Of a stretch of 64,000 nt of DNA, positions 31,590-42,894 are shown in pieces. This DNA is from Oegoconia quadripuncta (lineage: Eukaryota; Arthropoda; Insecta; Lepidoptera; Autostichidae), in the NCBI GenBank assembly GCA_949316235.1, contig OX438755.1, forward strand, positions 15,703,151 to 15,767,150, read 5' to 3'. A program made the position numbers and the translations under genes. A model generated the notes under the pieces. The model saw nothing but the letters and a program-made list of their open reading frames with translations. It did not search any database and was not told where the DNA came from. The stretch's first letter is position 1. Every line of letters starts with the position of its first letter.

Positions 31590-31860
31590 AAATCCCACAT
31601 GGCGGACGATAGCAGCCATTTTTAACCCGCAACACAAAAAGAGGAGTGTTATAAGTTAGAACGCTATGTGTGTGTGTCTATGTGTCTGTCTGTGACACCT
31701 TAGTTCTTAAACGGGTGAACCGATTTGGACGCGGTTTTTTTCATTTGAAAGCAGGTCTTATACAAGTGGTACTAAGACATGTTTTATCGAAATCGGTTCA
31801 GCTGTTTTGTTATAATTGATTGTTTTCTCGGGGGTTTTCTAAATTTTCAATTTATAGTAA
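31590..31860 (+). repeat. Unclassified repeat-like block
   Basis: AACGGGTGAACCGATTTGGA and GAAATCGGTTCAGCTGTTT are phrases common in dispersed insect repeats. They loosely resemble repeat H, but I cannot define ends. Confidence 0.35.
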
Positions 31861-31945
31861 TGTGTATCTTCTCGCTCGGTATCAAATGACAGGTCTCGAC
31901 GGAAGAAATTCAAAAATAGGTTATTTTCTTATTATTATTAAAATA

Positions 31946-32000
31946 AATAAAATAAAATAAAATAAAATAAAATAAAATAAAATAAAATAAAATAAAATAA
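31946..32000. repeat. AAAAT pentamer microsatellite
   Basis: About ten uninterrupted AAATA units. Confidence 0.95.
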
Positions 32001-32117
32001 TTAATAAGTAAATAACAACTTTTAAAAAATATATAAAAACCCGCCTACGATTATGTTAAGTTTTTTATTTGAAATATTCAACTGTGTTTGTGACATAAAA
32101 CAGAAGTCGCAGGGTTA

Positions 32118-32205
32118 GGTCCTTAGTTGCATTCCCTCATCGGCCTCTATTTCAGTTAAAATCGAGTGTGATTAACGTTGATTCATTGTGTTTAAAAAAA
32201 TAAGA
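32118..32205 (+). mobile_element. Diverged SINE-B-like tail
   Basis: CATCGGCCTCTATTTCAGTT, ATCGAGTGTGATT and TGTTTAAAAAAAT follow the order of the SINE-B tail with many changes. Confidence 0.45.
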
Positions 32206-32498
32206 ACACACCATAGACTAGGCCTAGACGACCAAGACTTTAAGTTATACTCCACTCTTGAACATTGGAATCCAATCAATAGATTGGATGGCGCTATCAA
32301 TAGATAGCTCAGAGTACAAACAGCATGGATCTAATCCAGTGATAGATTTGTTCAGTAGATTGACATCGTATATATAGGAGAAATCTGTCCGTCTCTAGCT
32401 AGAGAATACAAATATTTATACCAGAATTAGGGATATTACTTTAATAGTTAAGAATATATCTGTGAAGTATATTTTGCCATTGTCATATCATATCTTTA
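32206..32498. other. Cluster of short palindromes
   Basis: Arms ATCCAATC/GATTGGAT (32270-32289) and GCTATC/GATAGC (32293-32308) both enclose AATA. TCTCTAGCTAGAGA (32392-32405) is a perfect palindrome. No gene. Confidence 0.5.
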
Positions 32499-32771
32499 AG
32501 CGCTTATTACACTATCCTATTTGTAGGATATATAATTACGTAAGTACCTAGTAATCGAAGTTAGAACAGCTAAATTCCGATTTAGGGGATTTTCCATCCT
32601 AAATGCAGAGACTAATTCGGCCTACATTGCTGGGAGACTTGGTTCTGCTAATTCTAACGTCCTTACTTCAATCATCAATGTATGCCGAATTAGTCTCTGC
32701 ATTTAGCGCTTTCTAACTTCCGATTTCCTAATTAGAATGTTTATAAGAAACAGGATAGTGTAATAAGCGCT
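32499..32771. mobile_element. MITE-1 copy with TTA target duplication
   Basis: Terminal inverted repeat AGCGCTTATTACACTATCCT with near-perfect partner at the right end. TTA at 32496-32498 and 32772-32774. An inner inverted pair AATGCAGAGACTAATTCGGC / GCCGAATTAGTCTCTGCATT is almost perfect, so the RNA would fold extensively. Confidence 0.9.
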
Positions 32772-32774
32772 TTA

Positions 32775-33647
32775 GTTATACATTTTGTCTAATTTGGGAC
32801 CAGCTGGTAAAAATACAAATATGTTTATGAATTTATTACTTGAAGCTCTGCTATTAGCCTATTTGAACCTATAGTATAAAGTTACATAAAGTTTAAGCAC
32901 GACTACGTGAAATTTGAAGCTTTTTTCTTTGACGTTCTAGGATTTCAATTTGATACCCTCAAGGAGGGTAATGTGATTAGGTGAAAGGTGTCATTAGTTT
33001 TGTCTCGATATCCAAAGAGTGTCACAGAAATTTTATGGTAAAAAATGCAAAATGGCGCCCGTAAAATACTACGAACCATTCCAGCGAATGATTCGACGGA
33101 TTTTTAAGTACTAGTACCTACATACCTAGGAGTCTTTTTAGTTTATTTTATATATGCAGTTAATTTTTTTTTTCGTTTTATTCTCTCCTCTAGGCAAAAT
33201 GCAAAGGGATCTGAGCCCATACAGCCATGTCTCATTTCTCTTATTTCTTCAATTTATAAGTCAGTCTCAGTCAAAACAAGTAATTCGTCGTATGCTTGGC
33301 GTATCTTCAGTAAAGTGGCAGAGTGCTTTAAAAAAGATTTTGGCCGCTTCTTGTGGGAACCCGAAAGCTTCGTTACGCATTTTAATTTACATTTACCTTC
33401 ACTTGTACACCATCACTAACTTTTGCTGCACAATATTCTGCCATTATTAAGCTTCAAAAGTCAGAATGCACAAATTATAATAATTATAAAGAAAAATGCA
33501 ACTTCACTCGCCGAGATCCCGCCAAAAAGCCTATATGCAGTTCAGTTTTTTGGTTTTAAAATACTTAATGTTGTTAAAAATCAGATACAGTTGGTAACAA
33601 AACCAACTAAATTACGGGTTTTCTTTTAGCACAGCTAATTAGCATAA
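32775..33647. other. No recognised feature
   Basis: Frames at 33154-33629 on the plus strand show no domain, and the DNA is AT-rich. Not called as genes. Confidence 0.4.
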
Positions 33648-33943
33648 GGTCTCACACCTGATGTTAAGTGAAGATAACGCCGAACGTGGAAGCGTACTGA
33701 CGCGGAAACCGCTTTTCATTTGGGGACTGGCTATCTTATCTCTGACAACCGAAACACAACAATGTTATTGCTGTTTGGCGGCAGACTTAGATAACGGTGG
33801 TAGCTAACAAGGCGGCCATTTAAAGTGCGACTATCACCAGCCAAACCGAGTCTTAAATATTATTTATTATTGCTTAAATGTGTACCCCGCCGGGCATCGA
33901 ACCCGCGACCTCCGATTTTGTTTACATTGGGCCACGGAGGCGG
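33648..33943 (-). mobile_element. SINE-B, poly-A end lost
   Basis: Tail CTCACACCTGATGTTAAGTG, body GTAGCTAACAAGGCGGCC, and box B region GGCATCGAACCCGCGACC. A small ATTATTATTG insertion lies near 33865. Confidence 0.88.
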
Positions 33944-33984
33944 ATTTACAATATTTGTGTAGAATTAACAAGTTTAAATCATTG

Positions 33985-34328
33985 TTGTATTACTCATCGT
34001 CATCGCCCGTAAACATCCCACTGCAGGGATATAGGCGTTCCCTCGTATAATGAGCGAGTATGCGCTATAGTCCACCATTGCAGGTTGGGGACTTCACATG
34101 CCTTTTTTTTTTTTTATTGACCTCAATCACTTTTTCATCATCTCATCAATTTCTCAGTCATGCCGGTTTTATTCACTATGTTTTCCTTAACCGTTTAAGA
34201 GCAGTCGGATAAATGCACATAAGTAATTAAATTAAATTTAAAAACTCATTGGTACATGGCCTGCGTGGTAATGGAAGCCGGACCTCCCAAATTGAGAGAC
34301 CGCGTCTTAACCGCTGAGCCACCGATGA
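33985..34328 (-). mobile_element. SINE-F copy with tRNA-like head
   Basis: The head at the right end has CCGCTGAGCCA (box A TGGCTCAGCGG reversed) and GGAAGCCGGACC. The body GTTTAAGAGCAGTCGGATAA and tail GTAAACATCCCACTGCAGGG match 20521-20765. A foreign T-rich segment at 34103-34140 interrupts it. Confidence 0.75.
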
Positions 34329-34568
34329 TACTTGTATTACGCATACGCATATGTATTACGCATAACAGCACTTATTTTAGGTGAAGTCAAGGGCAAGTTT
34401 TCTGAATACCTATTTGCAAAGGAATTCAAATTAAGGCCGCCCCGCTCGGTATCGCAAATGACTCTGCATGGAAAAAAATCAACCAAAGGTCGGATCTCGG
34501 ACAATAATTTTTCAATATAATATTCTATCCTATCAGTTCATAAATTTCATAACATTACAAAATCATTG
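34329..34568. other. No recognised feature
   Basis: Frame 34332-34520 has no known motif. Confidence 0.4.
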
Positions 34569-34960
34569 AGAATTATAAGTGGGGTGACTTTGAAAGATAT
34601 AATCAGGAATTGTGTTAAGGAGTTAAGCAGTGTGAAAGAAGACAAAGTGACAAAGATTGAAAAAGTATGTTGAGATGTTTTAGAGATGTGGAGAGGATGA
34701 ATGAAAGAAGACTACCGAAAGAGATATATGAAGCCAATGTGTATGGTAGTGTTGGTAGGGGAAGACCACGGCGGACATATCATGATCAAATCGGAGACAT
34801 CTTAAAGACAAGCCAAGTCAAGAGTACCCTAAACCGACGAACATGTATGAACAACTTTATGAGAGTGACTGAAGAAAAAAGGCGTGTTAGGATCGTAACA
34901 AGATGAATTCGGTGGTATCTGCCTACCCCTACTGGAAAGGCGTGACTTTATGATATGTAA
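34569..34960 (+). pseudogene. RTE-a reverse transcriptase C-terminus
   Basis: ORF from 34667 to 34906 reads [20 protein letters not shown], then [16 protein letters not shown] and [16 protein letters not shown], the basic tail of RTE-like LINE proteins. In another frame just upstream, [12 protein letters not shown] precedes it, so a frameshift separates the parts. The 3' end has GGTATCTGCCTACCCCTACT. This is the best RTE-a tail here; the polymerase domain is absent. Confidence 0.75.
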
Positions 34961-35119
34961 AAAGATCTTAAGGCTGTATCGACGCTACAGACTGGCACCA
35001 AAACGACAATTTCTTCCATTTTTTTCCGAAAACGCTACACACGATTCATATAATGCCTCGTTTCAGAGTACTAACATTATTGAACATTTACAAGAAGTGA
35101 CAGATTAATGAATACTACG

Positions 35120-35290
35120 ATTTCGTAAAACAGTTGTTATGTATTTAACGGCGTTGTGTGTATGTGTGTGTCCAGTCTTTGTTCGAACGTATCTCAGTAA
35201 TGCGTAGCGGATTTTATAATAAAGACTGAACGATTCTTAGGTATGTTTGATGAAAATCGGTTAAGCCGTTTCGAAAACATAGCCCATAGC
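35120..35290 (+). repeat. Repeat H copy
   Basis: ACGGCGTTGTGTGTATG, CAGTCTTTGTTCGAACGTAT, AGACTGAACGATTC and AAAATCGGTTAAGCCGTTTC. A related block near 35430-35510 repeats TCGATTAAGCCGTTTTGGAAA. Confidence 0.65.
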
Positions 35291-36060
35291 TGTGGGTTGT
35301 CTGGAAGAGATCGCTTTTAGTGATAAGATCGCCTAATTGTGTTCTATTTTTATTATCAAAAATTATTATAAATTATTTTGCGGAATAAAGAGTATTTGTA
35401 TTGTATATATTTTTTATATAGTTAAAATTAAACTCTGGGTTAGGTTCTTAGCCTTGCTTGATGGAAATCGATTAAGCCGTTTTGGAAAATATTTAGTTTT
35501 TAACAGTTGGACTGGTTTAACTTTAAGTGTAATTAATATTAATTCTAGCATCTGACAGTATCACTACAAAATACAATTAAACAACATACCGGGCATTTAA
35601 TTTGCAAAGTTAGCATAACTTGATCCCTTGTCTAACTCCACTAAGGTAAACCGACAAACTTGAAAATTCACCAAAAGTTTCGTGCAGAAATTTCTTTTTT
35701 AAGTCAATCCGCTAAGTCCGGTTTGGGTTCAAAGTTATTAATTGGTCAGTACTTTATAAAAATAAGGCCCGTCAGGAGGTTAATTAAACCTTTGGCCTGG
35801 ATATCTTTTCAGCCCCTTGCCGCCTTTTGGCCTAATTAATGATATTTTTCAGGATTTCCACGAAGCGAGTGCACAACTTGTGGCTTGCGATGCGGGAAAC
35901 TTATGGAAGTGACTTTTTTAATTTGTCGGTTTAATTTTAATAGGGTTTAAAATTTTGCTACCTTTTTTATTATTTAAGTAGGTTGGTATTGACATTCCCA
36001 AATTGTCAGTCCTTACAAGGGTTTATATCGGTCTACTACTGTCATTATCTTCTTGCCCTG
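35291..36060. other. No gene
   Basis: Beyond the repeat H-like block mentioned above, nothing is recognised. Confidence 0.4.
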
Positions 36061-36305
36061 GTCATAATATATCTTCTTCTTCTCCATTCTGAGCGTGAAT
36101 GATGAGGAACAGAGGTTCCTCATCATTCACGCTCTATTCGTTCATATCATCTCTCATACAATCCATCCATCTTTTCCGTGCTTCCTTTCTATTCATGGAC
36201 ATCTATATTCACCACTCTCCTGTAACATGCGTTTCATCCCTGCTCATAATACGTCCATACGATTTCCTTTGTGACGAATATCTCTTTTAAACTTTCACTT
36301 ACCTA
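36061..36305 (-). pseudogene. RTE-b reverse transcriptase tail with hairpin
   Basis: Minus-strand remnant related to 57640-57965. GTTCATATCATCTCTCATAC, AATCCATCCATCTTTTCCGT, CATGGACATCTATATTCACC and ATGCGTTTCATCCCTGCTC correspond to the reverse of the coding tail there. A 20-base inverted copy of part of it lies at 36091-36134. Confidence 0.65.
36091..36134. repeat. Perfect 20-base hairpin with 4-base loop
   Basis: Arms 36091-36110 and 36115-36134 are exact reverse complements around AGAG. The right arm belongs to the RTE-b remnant; the left arm has no counterpart in the relatives at 45.9 and 57.8 kb. Confidence 0.95.
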
Positions 36306-36320
36306 GCATTAGAAAATTAT

Positions 36321-36338
36321 GGGGGGGGGGGGGGGGGG
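36321..36338. repeat. Homopolymer of 18 G
   Basis: Uninterrupted G run, followed by CA-rich sequence. Confidence 0.95.
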
Positions 36339-36409
36339 CTCCACGACACAACACACCACACACACAAATAATACATGGATTTCATTAAAATTGGTTCCGC
36401 AAAAAAAAA

Positions 36410-36535
36410 TTGCCTATACTTTAATCCAAGTCCTAATCTGTCTACAATCTAAATTTCATCCAAACCTATCCAACCATTTAGGTGTGAAGAGGTAACAAGC
36501 ACACACACGCATAAACTTTCTTTATAATAGTGTGA
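36410..36535 (-). mobile_element. Helitron-like or related fragment
   Basis: ACTTTAATCCAAGTCCTAAT and AAATTTCATCCAAACCTATC resemble the reversed body of the Helitrons at 12651 and 44541. Ends are not preserved. Confidence 0.4.
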
Positions 36536-37265
36536 TTAGAACCATTTACTATGAGATTTAGAGCTGTAACAAAGTTTTTCCAGTCATCTTAAAAATTGTC
36601 GATGTCACATGCAAATTACTTGGTGTTCTATTGCATAACAAGTTCCTCCTCGGAGACTGTAAATCGCTCTTCTATGAAAAATTCATGAAGTGTGTACATA
36701 TTTCTCCTTTTCCACCGCTTTGTGCATAGGAAATTGTCCACATTCTTACAGTTGTATGCAGTTCGGAAGTAGCTTACCTTTGTGAGTTTTTATTTCTCGA
36801 CAGCCTTTGTTTTCAAGAAACCTTAAAGCAGTGATGCATATTAAAATTTTGGAGAGCGACGTAAGTGCTACAAACGAATATGCGATGAACTCTTTGTGAC
36901 AGAGTAGGGAGCTAATCGCGCAAAGTGTGAACACAATATCAAAATTAAATCTTCCACAAACGTTAATTCTTATAGGGCTTATCAAGTGAGTGGAAATTAG
37001 TATGTTTTTAAAACAAATAAGTAAATATTTGGGATACTTTCACCAATCTTCTTTGTCCTTAACTAAACAAAGCTATTCAGCGCGGGAACGCCGCTTGCCT
37101 GTTGGGCACAATGCCGCCTCGAGGAGATGCGCTAGATGGAATTTTTTACCTATGATTGAATTGTTATTGTTATTTATTTGAGAAATTTATTGACATGTAA
37201 TTTGTATCTTAGAAAAAAAAACTTACGAAATAATGACTTACTCAAGTATATATGTATGTCAGTTC
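36536..37265. other. No recognised feature
   Basis: No domain or repeat match in either strand. Confidence 0.4.
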
Positions 37266-37613
37266 AACAAAGTTTTTTTTATTTTTTTTATTTGCACGAC
37301 GGGTTCGTACTTGACCTCAATCACACCTGATGTTAAGTGAGGATGAGGTCGAAGGCGGGAGCGTACTGACCTGAAAACCCCAACACATTTGGGGGACTGG
37401 CTATCTTATCTCTGACAACCGGAACACAACAATGCTATTAACATTGCTGCTTGGCGGCAGATTTAGATAAGATGGTGGTAGCTAGCCAGGCGGACATTTA
37501 AAATGCCCTACCACCCACCAAACGGAGTACTTAAACATGTACCCCGCTGGGGATCGAACCGCGACCTCCGAATCGTAAACCCAATGTTGTTTACATTGAG
37601 CTACGGAGGCGGT
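37266..37613 (-). mobile_element. SINE-B full-length copy
   Basis: T run, TTGACCTCAATCACACCTGA tail, GATGGTGGTAGCTAGCCAGG body, box B region GGGGATCGAACC, and head end GAGCTACGGAGGCGG. Its head abuts the tail of a SINE-C. Confidence 0.92.
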
Positions 37614-37621
37614 TTGTATTA

Positions 37622-37791
37622 TGGAAACTAGATTTAACGGATAAACATACATAAATATTTATGTTAACATCCATGACTCGGGAATAAATATTCGTGTTCG
37701 TCACACAAACATCTACCTCTCGCGGAATTCGAACTCACGGCAATTGGTTTCGCTGACAGGGTCACTTTCCACTACACTAATCGGTCGTCAA
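37622..37791 (-). mobile_element. SINE-C copy, best head
   Basis: Read on the minus strand: GACCGATTAGTGTAGTGG contains a box A (TAGTGTAGTGG), then GTCAGCGAAACC, and GAGTTCGAATTCC as box B. The tail is short (ends in the TTAAATCTAGTTTCCATAAT part). Confidence 0.85.
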
Positions 37792-38455
37792 TACTCGTTA
37801 AACTGAAAACTTTTTGTGTTTGGTTTTATCTTGGCAACGTCAATGGTTTAGTCATCCAGAAAAATAGCGCGATACCATGTTTTACATTAACTAAACCCAA
37901 TCTAAACCAAAATAACGCGTTCGGCCTCCAGAACTGAATTTTGACGATAGTCAGCCGAAACCAAAAAACAACAAAATAAAACAAAATAGTGCAGAACAAA
38001 ATAAAACAGGAAGGCCTCTAAAGAGAAACTGTTATACAAGAAGCAGAAAAAATTCATGATGTTTTTTTTTAAATCGACTAGACATTTTTGTTACAAATTT
38101 AGCAACGGATAACAAAACAAACAATGGCTAAAACAATGCCGCTGCCCTGCTGGTCGACGGGGAAACCTTTCAAAGCAGTAATAAATAATACGCTGAGTAC
38201 AATTTATTGTATGCATTATAGGTATGAATACATGACGTCACAATTAATAAACACGTTCGTTCTGTGTGTCTACGAACTCGACAGGGTATGTAAAATTAAT
38301 GTATTTGGGGGATCGCAAAATAGACGGCATGTAACTTTTAACTTTTCCGTAATATTTTCCATTAGAAGAGAGGATTACAATACTTTTTATAAGCTTTTAT
38401 TTTCCTTGACTTGTTTGTTTGGGCGTTTGAGTGCAATCTTACAAGGGAGCTGACA
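37792..38455. other. No recognised feature
   Basis: Contains ACAAAATAAAACAAAATAG-type low-complexity DNA near 37970-38000. No gene. Confidence 0.4.
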
Positions 38456-39180
38456 TTTTTTTTTGTGTTTTTTTTTATGATTGACTGGATTCGCGTTTCA
38501 ATCTCACCTGATGGAAAGTGACGATGTGGTCGAAGATCAAGCACGCGATCCCAGTAAACGCATATACACTCTGCTCTTGAAGATCCCAAGATTGTAGGAT
38601 TCAGGAAAGACTGACGCCGGAAGGGAGTTCCATGCCTTGGCTGTTCGGATGATGAATGAAGAATCGAACTTCTTAGTGCGAATGTTCGGTATATTACCTA
38701 TATATGGGTGGAATGCCTCCCCACGCTTAGTGGTCCGAAGATGGAAGGGTGACGGTGGAATAAGATTATGTAATTCTAACGTACACTCCCCGAAATGCAT
38801 CCTGTGAAAAACTGAGAGACAGGCGACTTTGCGACGGTGTTCAAGGCTCTGCAATTTAGCAGTCATCGAATTATCAGCTATGAATCTCATGGCACGTCGT
38901 TCCACAGAATCGAGTCCAGCTAGTTAGTACTTGGCTGAACCATCCCAGAGGTGACAGCAATATTCCATGCACGAGCGGACCTGAGCCTGGTAAAGCACCA
39001 AAAGTTGTTTTGGTATGAAATATCGCCTGACCTTAAGGAGAATGCCAAGCTTCTTAGCCGCTGTTTTAGCGTACGATTTTATGGAGCGCTCAAAATTTAG
39101 GTTGGAGGTTAACTCCATGCCCAAATGATTGACATTTTGCATTCGTAGATAAGGTAGATGACAATGCAATAGATATTATC
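38456..39180 (-). pseudogene. LINE-Z: reverse transcriptase C-terminus and 3' end
   Basis: Minus strand, sense direction from 39180 to 38456. The coding part shows HLGMELTSNLNFERSIKSYA, KKLGILLKVRRYFIPKQLLV, then LYQAQVRSCMEYCCHLWDGS. This is the thumb region that follows the RT palm in CR1/Jockey-type LINEs. A single in-frame TAA at 38924-38926 interrupts it. The rest (ERRAMRFI, WNSLPASVFPE) continues in the same frame to 38537. The 3' end has CATCAGGTGAGATTG and a poly-A seen as T runs at 38456-38478. It is 5'-truncated, with no palm or endonuclease domain. Confidence 0.85.
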
Positions 39181-39362
39181 ATTGAACTGATCTGATATGT
39201 AGGCAGAAAGTGGATATAATATCTCTATAATAAAACAGTGCCTTGATTGCTATATCAAATAGCACCACTACTAATAGTCTGATCACATTGTTTTGGCTTA
39301 TGTTACCCGTCTTTGTTACCTATCTACTAGATGTGATAATCAGGGTCTTATGATATAGCATT
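39181..39362. other. No recognised feature
   Basis: Short unique-looking sequence. Confidence 0.4.
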
Positions 39363-39638
39363 TTTTTTATTATAATTATAAATAAGTCTTTGCACATACA
39401 CACAGCGCCATCTAGTTCCACACTAAGCAACTAGGCCTATATTATAGATACCAGATGGTTAATAAACTACACAAATACATTTTTTTTTGTAAATAAAGAC
39501 ATATATAAATGAAAAACATCCAGAACTCGGGAACACATGTCTGTATTCATCACACAAACATATGCCCCTAGCGGGATTCGAACCCGCGACCTTTTGGTAT
39601 AGCAGGAGAGTTACTAACCACTACACCAAACAGGTCGT
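39363..39638 (-). mobile_element. SINE-A full-length copy
   Basis: Reversed: tail ACACAGCGCCATCTAGTTCC, box B GGGATTCGAACCC at about 39566, and box A region CCACTACACCAAAC at about 39618. Head end CAGGTCGTC. Confidence 0.92.
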
Positions 39639-40002
39639 CATTTGTATAACGTATGTTTATACGCCAACATTATAATGTATGTTTTAAAAAGTAATAAATA
39701 CTTTTAAAGGATTAGGGCAACCTGAAAATTACTATCACTATAGTTGTTTAGACACATGTAGGGGATGGTCCTCCATCAGGTTGTAAAGAAATCCATGGCC
39801 AACGATCCGATGGTCACTCAGAAAGAAAGCCGGAGAAGTAGGTAGAGAGACACTCATATCAGCCTATCAGCTGGGCTTAAATGTGCAGAATAGCGGAGAG
39901 TAACGTGAATCATGAGCAAGATGCACTCCGGGTCACCGAAGCTCAAAAAGAGAAAGTTATATTCCACTGATTTTAGATATAACTATATACCATTAAAAAT
40001 AT
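39639..40002. other. Unclassified, possibly retroelement-derived
   Basis: 39770-39960 is GC-richer (GATCCGATGGTCACTCAG, GGTCACCGAAGCTC) and may be a LINE remnant, but I recognise no motif. Confidence 0.35.
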
Positions 40003-40140
40003 AAACAAATACACTTTATTGCACAACAGAAAAGAAAATACAGTTACAGAAAGTGGTTACCTTAACGTACAATTTGGCGACCTTACACCGGGTATAAGGA
40101 CAATATATTTGAAATAGGCAGGTTGTACGATATTAAATAG
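40003..40140 (-). mobile_element. LINE-E type 3' end
   Basis: AAACAAATACACTTTATTGC, ACAACAGAAAAGAAAATAC, AATTTGGCGACCTTACACCG. Confidence 0.65.
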
Positions 40141-40157
40141 GGATGCAGATATTTGTA

Positions 40158-40221
40158 TTTGTAAGTATAAGAAATCTATTCACGTAGTTTGCTACGTGAA
40201 TAGATTTCATATACTTACAAA
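40158..40221. repeat. 30-base hairpin with 4-base loop
   Basis: Arms 40158-40187 and 40192-40221 are reverse complements with one mismatch, around TTTG. The sequence is AT-rich and does not occur elsewhere in the window. Confidence 0.95.
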
Positions 40222-41619
40222 CACATTACTTACATAGATCGGTAGGCAAATATACTTATTTGAAGATAAGAAGAGAAGACGAAGAGAAGTGTGGAAAGGA
40301 CTCCACCAACAAGAGCATATACCTCTCAAATTATATACAGAGAAATATAACATATGATACACTTGATAAATTGGCAAATATACCTACTTAAACATAATAG
40401 GTACTCGTATATTTATTCAGATACCGAGTTATTAGCTTATAAGTAGGATCCACCTCTCGTAGCAGTTATTTAAAAATTCTAGCCTATCCACGAGGTCGTA
40501 AGGAATTTGAAGCGAAAAATTTCAATAACTAAATAATCTATCGGTAGTACGGTGCTCGGGACTGGCGTAAAAAGCCTGAAATTATCCGCCGTAGGGACCA
40601 TCTCGCAAATTGCTCCGTTGCATTTTTCATGAGCCAAGGAGTATCGGATGCTATGAATCGTTGATTTAATTATTGAGATAGCTCCCGTCTTCGATGTTTG
40701 AATAATGGTAATAGAACTTTGTTGTGTCGGACAGTCGAGATCTTGTTTATGTAATTCTAAACTGCAAATTTCGCATGATTTTGTGCGAACTAACTGCTTC
40801 GGAAAACGAAATCATTTGTAGACAGGTCCGATGCCCTGTGCCTTGCACTTTATGTTTTTTTTGTACCTTAGCGCCGTTGCGGTGGTCTTCGACAATTTTA
40901 CCACTTCTAATCTACTTCGTTAGCCGTGTTGAACGATCTCCGCTATTTTTGTTTTTTTTTTGACAATTAATATTCAAGTAATTATTGGGTCTACACTCAC
41001 CTCACACACACCAACGCATCACCACAATCATAACACAACCTATTTTACCCAAAATTATGTGAAAGTAGGTACTTCATCATTGCTGAGTTGGTAAGTTTCT
41101 TTGATTTCCAACTTCAAATTCTCCCTCTTGATCAGGTATTTAACGCTCTCGTCGTGAAGGTTGTGACCGGCCTGATTAATTTGTATGAAAATGGTAAGTC
41201 ATCAATCAGCATCAACAGCGTTTTACATCCCCACTGTTGACGTACACTCTCCTCTTACTGGGAGAAGCTAGGGGCTATAATCCTGATGAGAATACTGATA
41301 GGTGTTTATTGCCTAGTGGTCACTTGAAAGTCGGTGTTTCCGACGTATCTTAACGACTGCCTTCAAGTGAAAATGTAACTTACGACATAATTATATAATA
41401 TAGATTCTTAAATAAACACATATTGGTACATAAAACGACGATAATAATATAGATTATCTAATGAGATCCGTAATTAGATATCTGCCTCCCTCCCTCTCTT
41501 CCACATTGCCAAGCCTGACAATGTACTTGTACATGTGTATGTTGGTACTTGTAACTATGATTACACAATGTAATAAATATATTGAAGCGAATTGACTGTG
41601 TGGAACCTTCCAACATTTT
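40222..41619. other. No gene recognised
   Basis: The frame at 40724-40963 has many C and F codons and no domain. No repeats shared with the window. Confidence 0.4.
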
Positions 41620-41893
41620 TATTTTTAATTTTTATTCACAACGGGTTGGTTTTTATGCACTTGACCTCAATCACACCTGATGTTAAGTGAAGATGAGGTC
41701 GAAGGTGGAAGCGTACTGACCATTGCTGCTTGGCGACAGATTTAGATAAGATGGTGGTAGCTAGCCAGGCGGACATGTAAAACGCCCTACCACCAACCAA
41801 ACCGAGTACTTAAACATGTACCCCGCTGGGGATCGAACCCACAACCTCCGCATCGCAAACCCAATGTTGTTTACATTGAGCCACGGAGGCGGT
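41620..41893 (-). mobile_element. SINE-B with internal deletion
   Basis: Tail and head are both present, but the text jumps from GGAAGCGTACTGACC to ATTGCTGCTTGGCG, removing roughly 80 bases. Box B region GGGGATCGAACC is intact. Confidence 0.9.
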
Positions 41894-42894
41894 TACGCCT
41901 AATGTTTCATATAAAATGCCTATATGTTTCATTTACTAATTTAATATTATAAAGAACCTTTCTAAAGCATAACCAAAAGCGTAAAATTTACAAGGCAAAA
42001 GAGGCGGTCTAGCTTTTCCAAATCGTAGAACACCAAGGCAAAATCTTTTAACCGTCTAGTTTACGAGCTGATAACTTTACCGTCGAAAGTAAAGCTGATC
42101 AGTATGCATCGTTATTTCACGGCCTTTGCCTGAGGGTAGGTCGTTAGTTAAGAATAAAGTTTATATTGATTCCCCGGCTGATGTAAGAGTTCGCGACGAC
42201 TGCCAATTGAAAATATACCCCAATCCCCAAGGCCGCGACTGCTAACTTTACTTCGATAGCTTATTTTTAAGGCGGACTGATATATCTTTATACACGTATA
42301 GCCCTCACTTAATATCTGATATATGTATGACTTATCAAAATCATTTATGATGCGGTATATTAATACATCCGGAATACGCATGATATGATTATAGGCACGT
42401 TTTGCAAGTAATGTAGTGGATAATCTAAACCAAAGCACCATATTTTACTATCTTTCAACTCTCCTGGTATTTTTTAATAAAAGGTGTTCACAAAGTGCAA
42501 ACAACAATAAAGAAATAGAATAATGCACGCCTTACAAAGCACCTCGTCTCGCCCGCGAATTTCTAAGAGAAACAATAATAATAACCATATTCTGGGTGCA
42601 ATATGTGGTTTTTCATTTCGATTTCAGAATATAAGATACGCAAGTAGAATAACAATGAATTGAAAATTTAGTAAACTCCAGAGAAAACAAATGATTTAAA
42701 ATAAAATTTAAAGTGTTAAGATCTAAATATGCTAACTCCAATAACATGATTTGTTACAATAACCTATTTGGTATACTTAATATTTAACACATGAACACAC
42801 ACATACGAACACACACAGAGTCAGTCACACACACAAGGTTTGCTTATATATTTATGTTTAAAATCTTTTAAATGTAATCACAATCTTAGATATA
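41894..42894. other. No recognised feature
   Basis: AT-rich with a CA-rich patch at 42785-42832. No gene. Confidence 0.4.

Noticed and set aside
36321..36338. G run as a telomere-like or quadruplex element
   Set aside because: A single homopolymer without repeated G blocks; insect telomere repeats differ (TTAGG).
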